Of a DNA stretch of 34,095 nt, positions 8,069 through 15,478 are shown piece by piece. This stretch comes from Christensenella sp. UBA1242 (GTDB lineage: Bacteria; Bacillota; Clostridia; Christensenellales; UBA1242): positions 43,969 through 78,063 of the forward strand of contig DBWI01000002.1 in NCBI GenBank assembly GCA_002308915.1, read 5' to 3'. Made by a program: the position numbers and the translations under genes. The notes under the pieces were generated by a model that searched no databases, was not told the origin of the DNA, and worked only from the letters and a program-made list of their open reading frames with translations. Every line of letters starts with the position of its first letter. The stretch's first letter is position 1.

Positions 8069-8105
8069 ATTGTTATAAAAATCAATTAAAAGGAGTAAGT
8101 ATATA

Positions 8106-8933
8106 ATGAACGAAGATGACAGACTTCAAAGTATCCGTGGTTATTCAACAACAACTGTTCTAGAAAGAGAAGAGCAGGTTCAACAACCAACAAAAGATAC
8201 TTTGCCAGAGTTAAATCTTTTTTCTAGCAGTGCATTAAATCAAACCATAGTTTCACAGCCAGAAACAAAGCTAGTTCAACAGACTACTCCTGCTATTGAC
8301 ACAGAAACATCAGACAAGGTCAAAAGAGATAACGAAAAATTAGAAAAACTAAAACAAAAAATTGAGCAAGAAAGACAAGAAAATGCTCAAAAACTTGAGT
8401 TAGAAAGACAAAGAATGGAACAAGAACAACAACAGCAAGCCGAGGAACAACAAGTTCAAATGGACGAAGAAGAAATTGAAGAACAAGTTGAAAGTTTGTA
8501 TAATTCAAGTTTAAGTATAGAAGCAAGTGGCGAAGAAAATGAAGAATTAAGTGCAATGGCAAAAGATAAGTCAAAAAGCTACAAGTTTAGATTTAGACTT
8601 ATGACAGGTGTTTTTGTTTCCATTGTTGCAATTCTTTCTGGTTGGCTTATTGGCAATGCCGTTCAAATTTCAGAAACAACTTCTCAAATTGCCACAGAAG
8701 TTGCTCAAGGTGAAGAATATAATGTAAATATTGCAAAATATTTGCAAAAAATTGCAAGCCTTGATGGAAAAGCAAAAGATACTCCACCAGATGCCGAAAG
8801 TGGTTCATTGCTTCCAATTGAAGAAGTAATTCCATTAACACCACAACCACTTGAAGAGCCAACAGAGTATGAACAACAATCAAATTGGTTTGATAAAATA
8901 TGTAACTGGTTCAAAAATCTTTTCGGGGGTTAA
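8106..8933 (+). CDS. Single-pass membrane protein with cytoplasmic coiled coil, in the FtsL position
   Basis: 275 residues with no recognised domain. The order is: a low-complexity polar N-terminus (1-70); a Glu/Gln/Lys-rich coiled coil (about 70-130); a basic stop (KDKSKSYKFRFR); one membrane helix (about 163-183, MTGVFVSIVAILSGWLIGNA); an outside segment with a heptad-like stretch; an acidic Pro-rich part; and an aromatic amphipathic tail (NWFDKICNWFKNLFGG). Basic residues before the helix predict N-terminus in, C-terminus out. It lies two bases before the PBP gene, where ftsL usually sits between rsmH and ftsI. FtsL is normally about 100-120 residues with a tiny cytoplasmic part, so this would be an unusual analogue. 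The division role is inferred from position and topology only. Confidence 0.72.
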   Translation: MNEDDRLQSIRGYSTTTVLEREEQVQQPTKDTLPELNLFSSSALNQTIVSQPETKLVQQTTPAIDTETSDKVKRDNEKLEKLKQKIEQERQENAQKLELERQRMEQEQQQQAEEQQVQMDEEEIEEQVESLYNSSLSIEASGEENEELSAMAKDKSKSYKFRFRLMTGVFVSIVAILSGWLIGNAVQISETTSQIATEVAQGEEYNVNIAKYLQKIASLDGKAKDTPPDAESGSLLPIEEVIPLTPQPLEEPTEYEQQSNWFDKICNWFKNLFGG

Positions 8934-8935
8934 AA

Positions 8936-10831
8936 GTGGACCAAGAGTTTACACTACATTCATTACGAAAGAGGATATCCGCATTTATAATTGCGATATC
9001 CTTTCTTTTTTTTGCAATAATTGTTAGGTTGTTTATTGTGCAGGTGCTTGATGCAAAAAGATTGCAAACAAAAGCATATGGACAGTGGACAAGGGATTTG
9101 CCAATAGTTGCTGAGCGTGGAAAAATTTATGATTCCAATGGTGCAACTTTGGCAGTATCTTTTACAACATACAACATTTATGTTCGTGGCAGGGAAATCA
9201 AAGATGTAGCAAAGGTGGCAAGTGTACTTTCTCAAAAGCTAAATATGAATTATAATTTAATATATAATAAGATATCAATAAAAAATGTTTCAGAAATTCT
9301 TGTAAAATTGCAGGTAGATAGCACAATTGCCAAAGATATAGCAAACCAAAATCTTGATGGCGTTTATTTTGGTGAAAGTGTAAAAAGATATTATCCATAT
9401 GGCGACAGATTAACTCAAGTTTTGGGTTTCACAACAGTAGATAATGTTGGGCAAGCAGGAATTGAAGCATATTTTAATGACATTTTGAGTGGTATTGATG
9501 GCAGTTATCTTGTTCAAAGTGATTTGCAAGGCAAAGAAATAAAAAACAGTTTGCAAACTTTTTCTTCAAGCACTGGTGGAGATAACATCTATTTGACAAT
9601 CGACATAAACATTCAAGGAATAGTAGAAAATGTAATAAAAAAAGCATATGATGAGCAAAAAGCCAAGTCTGTATCTTGTATAATAATGAATCCCAAAACT
9701 GGAGAGATTATTGCAAGCAGTACAAAGCCGAGTTTTGACCTAAACGACATTCCCCGGGACAATACTAGTGGATTAATGGAAATGACAAAGAACAAACTTG
9801 TTGTTGATATTTATGAGCCTGGCTCAACGTTTAAGATTTTAACAATGTCATCAGCACTCGAAAGTGGAAATGCACATCTAACAGACCATTTTTATTGTGG
9901 TGGAAGTAGCGTTGTTGATGGTCAAAAAATCAAATGTTGGAAAACAAAAGGACATGGCTCACAAGATTTGACAACGGGATTAGTAAATTCTTGTAACTGT
10001 GTTTTTATGGCACTAAGTCAAAGAATGGGCGTAAATACATTTTATAATTATCTAAAAAAGTTTGGTTTGGGGCAAAAAACAGGCGTCCAGATTGCATCAG
10101 AAAGCAGTGGTATACTGATGAATCAAAAGTATGTAAAAAATGTTGATTTGGCTCGTATTGGCTTTGGGCAAGCAGTTGCAGTAACACCACTTCAACTGAT
10201 AACAGCAATTTCTGCAGCAGTCAATGGTGGAACATTATTCACTCCAACAATAATAAAAAAGACAACTTCTTACAATAACCAAAACAAAAGCGTGCTAGAG
10301 CCAAAAGCCAAAAACAATGTGATATCAAAATCAACTTCACAAACACTAAATGAAATGCTCAAAAAAGTAGTAAACAAAGACCAAGAATATTCTTTTATTG
10401 CAGGTTATGATGTAGGTGGCAAAACTGGAACAGCGCAAAAATACGAGAATGGCACTATTGCAAGAGGGAAGTACATTTCTAGTTTTGTTGGAACATATCC
10501 AGCCAGCAATCCAGACTATGTAATGCTTTTGCTTGTAGATGAGCCGGGAGCAGGAGCATATTATGGAAGTGTTGTTGCAGCACCTTATGGCAAACAAATA
10601 TTCTCTAGTATATTTGAATATCTAAATGAAAATCCAATTAAACAAGTTGAAGTTCAAACTTTAGAAATGCCAAATCTTGTTGGTAAATCATTATTGGAAG
10701 CAAGCATAGAGCTCAATAATTTGGGGATATCATACGAAGTAGATGGTGATGGTGGAATAATAGCCAAACAACTTCCACCAGCTGGCACAATAATAGAAAA
10801 GACTGACACGATTTTACTTATAACAGATTAA
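8936..10831 (+). CDS. Class B penicillin-binding protein with C-terminal PASTA domain (FtsI/SpoVD-like transpeptidase)
   Basis: A 631-residue D,D-transpeptidase that cross-links peptidoglycan outside the cell. An N-terminal membrane anchor (about residues 12-35) precedes the dimerisation/pedestal domain (AERGKIYDSNGATLA; YPYGDRLTQVLGF). The catalytic motifs are all present: STFK with Ser297 and Lys300, SCN at 352-354, and KTGT from Lys496. A single PASTA domain runs from about residue 577 (MPNLVGKSLLEA) to the end; such domains bind muropeptides or tune transpeptidase activity. The GTG start at 8936 has CGGGGGT five bases upstream. Co-transcribed with the preceding coiled-coil membrane protein. 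Sequence alone does not decide between vegetative septal FtsI/Pbp2B and sporulation SpoVD; as no second copy is visible here, the septal role is a guess. Confidence 0.93.
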   Translation: MDQEFTLHSLRKRISAFIIAISFLFFAIIVRLFIVQVLDAKRLQTKAYGQWTRDLPIVAERGKIYDSNGATLAVSFTTYNIYVRGREIKDVAKVASVLSQKLNMNYNLIYNKISIKNVSEILVKLQVDSTIAKDIANQNLDGVYFGESVKRYYPYGDRLTQVLGFTTVDNVGQAGIEAYFNDILSGIDGSYLVQSDLQGKEIKNSLQTFSSSTGGDNIYLTIDINIQGIVENVIKKAYDEQKAKSVSCIIMNPKTGEIIASSTKPSFDLNDIPRDNTSGLMEMTKNKLVVDIYEPGSTFKILTMSSALESGNAHLTDHFYCGGSSVVDGQKIKCWKTKGHGSQDLTTGLVNSCNCVFMALSQRMGVNTFYNYLKKFGLGQKTGVQIASESSGILMNQKYVKNVDLARIGFGQAVAVTPLQLITAISAAVNGGTLFTPTIIKKTTSYNNQNKSVLEPKAKNNVISKSTSQTLNEMLKKVVNKDQEYSFIAGYDVGGKTGTAQKYENGTIARGKYISSFVGTYPASNPDYVMLLLVDEPGAGAYYGSVVAAPYGKQIFSSIFEYLNENPIKQVEVQTLEMPNLVGKSLLEASIELNNLGISYEVDGDGGIIAKQLPPAGTIIEKTDTILLITD

Positions 10832-10839
10832 AAGAAATT

Positions 10840-10872
10840 GAATGTTATTGTTTTATAACATTCTTTTTTTTA
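10840..10872 (+). terminator. Intrinsic terminator after the PBP gene
   Basis: GAATGTTAT (10840-10848) pairs perfectly with ATAACATTC (10855-10863) around a six-base loop, followed by an eight-base T-run. Confidence 0.88.
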
Positions 10873-10882
10873 TTAGAAAGAA

Positions 10883-10928
10883 AAATTTTTATTAAATTTC
10901 AAAAAAAAATAAAGGAAATTTTTATTAA
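10883..10928 (+). repeat. 13-bp direct repeat upstream of dnaG
   Basis: AAATTTTTATTAA occurs at 10883-10895 and again at 10916-10928, 33 bases apart start to start (about three helical turns), in the gap before dnaG. In such AT-rich DNA it may be chance; a regulatory role is speculative. I found no convincing -35/-10 pair for dnaG in this gap. Confidence 0.4.
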
Positions 10929-10969
10929 GTGTCGAATAATGTTATTGAATAGCTTTTATAGAGGTTTTT

Positions 10970-12739
10970 TTGAACACAAAAGGTTTTGACAATAATTTTA
11001 TTGAGTTAGTTAAATCAAAAAATGATATTGTGACTGTGATGTCGCAATATTTAACTATGCAACAAAAAGGCAAAAACTTTTGGACATGCTGTCCTTTCCA
11101 TAACGAAAGAACACCTTCAATGGCAGTAAATCCTTATGAGCAGTATTATCATTGTTTTGGTTGCAAAGAGCATGGTGATGTAATAACATTTGTTCAAAAA
11201 ATGGAAAGTTGTGATTTTATGACAGCACTAGAAATTCTTGCCAAGAATGCAAACTTGGAAATTCCTAGCAATGTTATGGATTCAAATGTAAAAGACAGGA
11301 AGCGTCAAAAAGATGCAATACTTCAAATATTAGATGCAGCATACAAGCACTATGAAGAAAATTTATACAAGCCAACAAGCAAAGCTGCACAAGAATACAT
11401 AAAAAAGCGAAAATTAACAAACAGTTCGCTCAAAACTTTTCATATTGGATATAGCGAAAATCGCTTCGAAATGATTAAATATCTAAGGGGTAAGGGATTT
11501 TCTTATGAAGACATAAAAGCAGCTGGCATTGCAGAGCAAAATGGCACAAATGACTATGTTGACACAATGGGTGGAAGACTTATGTTCCCAATATTCAATA
11601 TTCATGATGAATGTATTGGGTTTAGTGCAAGAAGTTTAGTGCCAACAGACTTTGCAAAATACAAAAATTCAACAAATAATTTGGTTTTTGACAAGAGTAA
11701 AAATTTGTTTGGAATAAACATACTCAAAAAACTAAAGCAAGAGCACAAACTTAGTTATATATTGCTTGTTGAAGGGCAGATGGATGTTATTGCACTCAAC
11801 AAAGCAGGGTTTGAAAACAGTGTGGCATGTCTTGGCACCGCACTAACGGAGTTCCATACAAAAACATTAAAATACATCTGTGAAGATATAATCATCTCAC
11901 TGGACGGAGATAGTGCAGGGCAAAATGCAACAATAAAAGCAATCAACACATTAGTTCAAGGTGGAATGAATGTAAAAGCAATAAAAATTCCAGAAAACAA
12001 AGACCCAGATGAATACATAAACGAGTATGGCAAAGAAGCTTACCAAAAACTTCTTGATGAAGCAAAAGATTATGTGGAGTTTTTGATTTATAACAAACTT
12101 GAAAAGTTTGATTTGAATAAAGTTGACCAAAAGGCAGGTTTTTTGAATGCTTGTTTGGAAATACTTAATGGTATAGCAACAAACAGTGAAAAACAAGTAT
12201 ATTTGGAAGTAATAAAAAATCTAACTGGAATTCCAATTGATGTATTAAAAAGAGATTTGGTTGACAAAAAGTTTGTTCCAAAAGTTGAGGACAAGCAATT
12301 GGATTATTTTGAAGATGCCGAAGTAAAATCAATTAAGTTTATTATGGCAAGTCTATGTCACAAAAAAGAATATGCAAATTTTTATTTTGACTTAGAAAAA
12401 TATCTAAAGAACCCAACATTAAGACAACTATATCAAACATTAAAGGAATATAATCAAAAAGGCGAACAGTTTTTAATTAGTTATTTGTATGATATGTTTG
12501 ATGTAGAAAATGAAGCATCAATAAAAGATATTATTGAATACAACTTTAACGATGTGCCAAATGCAGAAGAATATTACAAAGCTTGTGTTTGGAAAATTCG
12601 TGAAAGTTATCTAAAACAACAAATAAAAGAATTAACGGAAAAAAGCAAAAACATAGAGGACACAGCACAAAGGCTAGAAGTTCTCAAAGAAGTAGACAAA
12701 ATACAGAAAAAACTAAGGAATAAAATTTTGGAGGATTAA
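10970..12739 (+). CDS. dnaG: DNA primase DnaG
   Basis: DnaG makes the RNA primers for replication at the fork, together with DnaB helicase. 589 residues, normal length. The N-terminal CHC2 zinc domain is visible as Cys41, His44, Cys62 and Cys65 (CPFHNERTPS, HCFGCKEHGD). The TOPRIM catalytic core shows LLVEGQMDV with Glu268 and SLDGDSAGQ with Asp312 and Asp314. The less conserved C-terminal helical part should bind DnaB. The TTG start at 10970 is chosen because AGAGG lies five bases upstream and MNTKGFDNNFIELVKSKNDI matches the usual beginning of the protein. The stop codon is one base before the rpoD start, so the two are co-translated in the classical macromolecular-synthesis operon order. 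Confidence 0.97.
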   Translation: MNTKGFDNNFIELVKSKNDIVTVMSQYLTMQQKGKNFWTCCPFHNERTPSMAVNPYEQYYHCFGCKEHGDVITFVQKMESCDFMTALEILAKNANLEIPSNVMDSNVKDRKRQKDAILQILDAAYKHYEENLYKPTSKAAQEYIKKRKLTNSSLKTFHIGYSENRFEMIKYLRGKGFSYEDIKAAGIAEQNGTNDYVDTMGGRLMFPIFNIHDECIGFSARSLVPTDFAKYKNSTNNLVFDKSKNLFGINILKKLKQEHKLSYILLVEGQMDVIALNKAGFENSVACLGTALTEFHTKTLKYICEDIIISLDGDSAGQNATIKAINTLVQGGMNVKAIKIPENKDPDEYINEYGKEAYQKLLDEAKDYVEFLIYNKLEKFDLNKVDQKAGFLNACLEILNGIATNSEKQVYLEVIKNLTGIPIDVLKRDLVDKKFVPKVEDKQLDYFEDAEVKSIKFIMASLCHKKEYANFYFDLEKYLKNPTLRQLYQTLKEYNQKGEQFLISYLYDMFDVENEASIKDIIEYNFNDVPNAEEYYKACVWKIRESYLKQQIKELTEKSKNIEDTAQRLEVLKEVDKIQKKLRNKILED

Positions 12740-12740
12740 A

Positions 12741-13796
12741 TTGAGAGAGAAGATAGAACTTGAACTTAAAAAATTGTTAGAAATAGGAACAAAAAAAGGT
12801 TCATTAAATGAAGAAGATATTATGTTTCGTTTGTTAAAATATGATGCAACAGCTGAAGAAATTGAGCAAGTTGTGCAAGTTATCGAAGGTTCAAATATCA
12901 AAATAATAAAAGCAGAAAACCCAGATATCGAAAAGGAAAACTTTGATGATATTGTTTCTCAAGTTAGTGTTGATGACCCAGTAAAAATGTACTTAAAAGA
13001 TATTGGAAAAGTTCCACTTCTTTCTAGTGATGAAGAAATTGAACTTGCAAAGAGAATGATAGAAGGTGATGAGTACGCAAGAGCAAAATTGAGCGAAGCA
13101 AACCTTAGACTTGTTGTTAGTATTGCAAAACGTTATGCAGGAAGAACAAGTATGCAATTTTTGGATTTAATCCAAGAAGGAAATATTGGACTTTTGAAAG
13201 CTGTTGAAAAATTTGACCACACAAAAGGATTTAGATTTTCAACATATGCAACATGGTGGATTCGCCAATCAATCACTCGTGCAATGGCAGACCAAGCAAG
13301 AACAATAAGAATTCCTGTTCATATGGTAGAAACAATTCACAAATTAACAAGAGTAAAACGTCAATTACTTCAAGACCTTAACAGGGACCCAACAATAGAA
13401 GAAATTGCAAAAGCAATGGATGTTTCTGAAGAAAAAGTTGCAGAAATACAAAAAATTGCACAAGAACCAATTTCTCTTGAAAATCCAGTTGGTGAAGAAG
13501 AAGATAGCAAAATGGCAGACTTCATCGAAGATGAAACAGTAAAATCACCAGTTGAAGTTGCAACTCAAAACTTACTTCGTGAACAACTTCTTTCTGTTAT
13601 AGAAACATTAACTCCAAGAGAACAAAAGGTAATAAGATTAAGATATGGACTAGACGATTCTCATCCAAGAACATTGGAAGAAGTAGGTAGGGAATTTAAT
13701 GTTACTCGTGAAAGAATTCGTCAAATTGAAGCAAAAGCTTTGCGTAAATTGAGAAATCCAAATAGAAGTAAAAAACTAGTTGACTTTATGGAATAA
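12741..13796 (+). CDS. rpoD: RNA polymerase primary sigma factor RpoD (SigA)
   Basis: The housekeeping sigma factor, 351 residues, in the short Gram-positive size class. Seen in order: a divergent region 1.1-like N-terminus (1-75); region 1.2 (DPVKMYLKDIGKVPLLSSDE); region 2 with the core-binding and -10 reading helices (NLRLVVSIAKRYAGR, IQEGNIGLLKAVEKFD, RFSTYATWWIRQSI); region 3; and region 4 with the -35 reading helix-turn-helix (TLEEVGREFNVTRERIRQIE). The TTG start at 12741 follows GGAGG by six bases. The consensus-like promoters with 17-base spacers across this window match what such a sigma factor recognises. Lies one base after dnaG. Confidence 0.97.
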   Translation: MREKIELELKKLLEIGTKKGSLNEEDIMFRLLKYDATAEEIEQVVQVIEGSNIKIIKAENPDIEKENFDDIVSQVSVDDPVKMYLKDIGKVPLLSSDEEIELAKRMIEGDEYARAKLSEANLRLVVSIAKRYAGRTSMQFLDLIQEGNIGLLKAVEKFDHTKGFRFSTYATWWIRQSITRAMADQARTIRIPVHMVETIHKLTRVKRQLLQDLNRDPTIEEIAKAMDVSEEKVAEIQKIAQEPISLENPVGEEEDSKMADFIEDETVKSPVEVATQNLLREQLLSVIETLTPREQKVIRLRYGLDDSHPRTLEEVGREFNVTRERIRQIEAKALRKLRNPNRSKKLVDFME

Positions 13797-13823
13797 TATA
13801 GTTAACATAAATCGGGAGTAAAA

Positions 13824-14534
13824 ATGAAAATAGATAAAATATTAGAATATCAAAAGCGAGATTTTGAAGTTATAAAACTCGAAAGACAATTGCTTTCTAG
13901 TGAAGACAGAAAAGTTTATCGTGCAATGATAGATGTAGTTAATGTTGCACAAAATAATTCAAATGCACTAGAAAAAGAAGCAAGCAATCTTAAAAAAGAA
14001 TACGACAATTTGCTAAAGACATATAATGAAAACCTAAAAAATTGCAATGCAATGGCAAGAAAAGACTTAAATAATGTAACAGAAGCAGATTTGCAAAATT
14101 TGGGTAAGGTTTCAGAAGTTTTAATAAAAAATCTTTCTGTTATAGAAAAAAAGTTATTTAATATTGCAGAAAGAATAAATGTTTGTCTTAACCAATTTGA
14201 CGCAACAAAGAAAAAGTATTCAGAAGCAAGAGCAAAATATAATGACCACAAGCAAAAATATGACAAACTTGCAAGTGAAATCAATCCCAAAATTGAACAA
14301 GCAAAGCAAGAATTACAAAAGTTGGAAAGTGGAATTGATGAAGTGTTGCTTGCAAAATACAAACAACGCAGAGCAGACAAAATATTTCCAATTTATGTAC
14401 CATTAACAGACAAGGCATGTGGTGGTTGCAGGATGGAAATTCCATCAGCTAGTTTAGAAAAACTCAAAAAAGATGGATTTTTGGAATGTGAACATTGCAG
14501 AAGAATAATATATTTTGATGAAAAGAATAATTAA
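13824..14534 (+). CDS. Coiled-coil protein with C-terminal C4 zinc ribbon (COG1579 type)
   Basis: 236 residues: a long helical coiled coil (about 20-190, rich in Lys, Glu, Asn) followed by a zinc ribbon with Cys199-x2-Cys202 and Cys222-x2-Cys225 (ACGGCRMEIPS, ECEHCRRIIYF). This matches the family of zinc-ribbon coiled-coil proteins found widely near dnaG-rpoD in Firmicutes. The molecular role is not established; nucleic-acid or protein contact through the ribbon is often supposed. The ribosome site CGGGAG precedes the ATG. In many Clostridia the tRNA methyltransferase TrmK and a Nif3-like protein lie between rpoD and this gene; both are missing here. A terminator overlaps its stop codon. Confidence 0.87.
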   Translation: MKIDKILEYQKRDFEVIKLERQLLSSEDRKVYRAMIDVVNVAQNNSNALEKEASNLKKEYDNLLKTYNENLKNCNAMARKDLNNVTEADLQNLGKVSEVLIKNLSVIEKKLFNIAERINVCLNQFDATKKKYSEARAKYNDHKQKYDKLASEINPKIEQAKQELQKLESGIDEVLLAKYKQRRADKIFPIYVPLTDKACGGCRMEIPSASLEKLKKDGFLECEHCRRIIYFDEKNN

Positions 14535-14560
14535 AAAAATCCACAAATGTGGATTTTTTT
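14533..14560 (+). terminator. Bidirectional terminator between convergent zinc-ribbon gene and rnhA
   Basis: ATCCACA (14539-14545) pairs with TGTGGAT (14548-14554), flanked by an A-run on the left and a T-run on the right, so the hairpin has a U-tract on whichever strand is transcribed. It overlaps the stop of the zinc-ribbon gene and touches the stop of rnhA. Confidence 0.85.
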
Positions 14561-15005
14561 ATTGTTTTTTATTATGTTTTGCAATTTCATTTGTTGCCAA
14601 AAAGTCGCATCTGTTATTAAATTCATTATCTGCATGACCTTTAACTTTGAACCAGTGAACAGTGTGAATTTGTAGCAGTTCCAAAAGTCTAGTCCAAAGG
14701 TCAACATTTTTAACATCTTTTTTATTTGCATTTCTCCAGTTGTTAAGTTGCCATGATGTAATCCATCCTTCAGTAAAGGCGTTAACAGTATATGCTGAGT
14801 CAGAATACAAATCCACTTCGCAAGGCTCTTTTAGTGCTTCCAAACCCTTTATTACAGCCATTAGTTCCATTCTATTATTCGTTGTGTTGTCTTCAAATCC
14901 AGACAACTCTTTTTTTGCTCCATTATATTGCAACAAACAACCCCAGCCACCTTGGCCAGGATTTCCAGAGCATGCACCATCTGTATATATAGTTACTTTT
15001 TTCAT
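14559..15005 (-). CDS. rnhA: Ribonuclease HI
   Basis: RNase HI cuts the RNA strand of RNA-DNA hybrids, clearing primers and R-loops. At 148 residues it is the compact bacterial form. The four metal-binding acids are visible: Asp9 (YTDGACSGNPG), Glu47 (NNRMELMA), Asp69 (YSDSAYTV) and Asp134 (RCDFLA), plus His124 in VKGHADN. The basic handle region (WITSWQLNNWRNANKKDVKN) is present. No Shine-Dalgarno sequence precedes the ATG. Instead a promoter puts the transcript start at or one base before the ATG, so the mRNA is probably leaderless. Convergent with the dnaG-rpoD unit. Confidence 0.96.
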   Translation of the reverse strand: MKKVTIYTDGACSGNPGQGGWGCLLQYNGAKKELSGFEDNTTNNRMELMAVIKGLEALKEPCEVDLYSDSAYTVNAFTEGWITSWQLNNWRNANKKDVKNVDLWTRLLELLQIHTVHWFKVKGHADNEFNNRCDFLATNEIAKHNKKQ

Positions 15006-15012
15006 ATATCTA

Positions 15013-15041
15013 ATTATCTAATAAAAAAAAATATAAGTCAA
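15013..15041 (-). promoter_or_regulatory. rnhA promoter, positioned for a leaderless mRNA
   Basis: Minus strand: TTGACT (15041-15036), 17-base spacer, GATAAT (15018-15013). Only seven bases separate the -10 box from the ATG at 15005, so transcription should begin at 15006 or 15005. Confidence 0.72.
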
Positions 15042-15091
15042 TAAATTATAAAAAAAAGAAAGTAAACAAAATACTTTCAATTTTTTTGTAT

Positions 15092-15114
15092 AAAAAAAGT
15101 GGCAAAGCGCCACT
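15092..15114 (-). terminator. Intrinsic terminator of the 75-residue membrane protein gene
   Basis: AGTGGC (15098-15103) pairs with GCCACT (15109-15114) around AAAGC. Read on the minus strand, the hairpin is followed by a seven-base T-run (15098-15092), just after the stop codon at 15120. Confidence 0.8.
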
Positions 15115-15119
15115 ATTTT

Positions 15120-15347
15120 TTAAAATATTGTCATTATCAAACCAACCATAATCATGCAAAGTGCAATTCCAAGTAATGATAAATACAATGGATCGTTTGC
15201 TGCTGGTTTTTGTTTTCTTGCAACTTTTGCAATTTTTCTTGAAAGAACAGCAAGTGCAAGACCAAGTGCTGCAACAACCATTCCGGCAAGTTTATTTGGT
15301 GTTTGTAAAAACTCTAATAATGTTTGTTCTAATAATAATGCTAACAT
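15120..15347 (-). CDS. Small two-helix membrane protein, unknown function
   Basis: 75 residues with two predicted membrane helices: MVVAALGLALAVL (about 23-35) and YLSLLGIALCMIMVGLIMTI (about 55-74). They are joined by a strongly basic loop (SRKIAKVARKQKP), which should be cytoplasmic. It is supported as a real gene by a very strong ribosome site (TAGGAGGAA) before the ATG, an extended -10 promoter and its own terminator. An overlapping plus-strand frame lacks all of these. No family is recognised. It is monocistronic, with rnhA downstream under a separate promoter. It could be a small accessory or stress membrane protein; nothing in the sequence decides this. Confidence 0.75.
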   Translation of the reverse strand: MLALLLEQTLLEFLQTPNKLAGMVVAALGLALAVLSRKIAKVARKQKPAANDPLYLSLLGIALCMIMVGLIMTIF

Positions 15348-15370
15348 TTATTCCTCCTAACTCTGTTTTA

Positions 15371-15399
15371 ATTATAGCACTAAAAAATCAAAAATACAA
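15371..15399 (-). promoter_or_regulatory. Extended -10 promoter of the small membrane protein gene
   Basis: Minus strand: TTGTAT (15399-15394), 17-base spacer, TGC then TATAAT (15376-15371). Confidence 0.8.
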
Positions 15400-15428
15400 T
15401 ATAAATTAACAATTTTTTTAACATTACT

Positions 15429-15458
15429 TTAACATTTTTGGCTTAATTCGAATAAGAT
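15429..15458 (+). promoter_or_regulatory. Weak candidate promoter of the ABC importer
   Basis: TTAACA (15429-15434), 18-base spacer, TAAGAT (15453-15458). It is a poor match compared with other promoters here, as expected if an activator helps. No thiamine or other riboswitch consensus is visible in the short leader. Confidence 0.35.
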
Positions 15459-15478
15459 AGTTTGACAAGGAGAGAAAA

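Noticed and set aside
5670..8105. The four-gene unknown unit as a prophage remnant or mobile element
   Set aside because: No integrase, transposase, terminal repeats or target-site duplications are seen, and base composition looks like that of the neighbours.
13916..14380. Minus-strand open frame of 154 residues opposite the zinc-ribbon coiled-coil gene
   Set aside because: It is antisense to a clear coding gene, rich in Ser, Phe and Leu as expected for the reverse of a Lys/Glu-rich coiled coil, and lacks a ribosome site.
15154..15409. Two plus-strand open frames over the small two-helix membrane protein gene
   Set aside because: The minus-strand frame has the promoter, ribosome site, terminator and membrane-helix pattern; the plus frames have none of these.
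15400..15478. Possible thiamine riboswitch in front of the NitT/TauT-type importer
   Set aside because: The leader is short and has neither the conserved CUGAGA core nor paired helices of that riboswitch.
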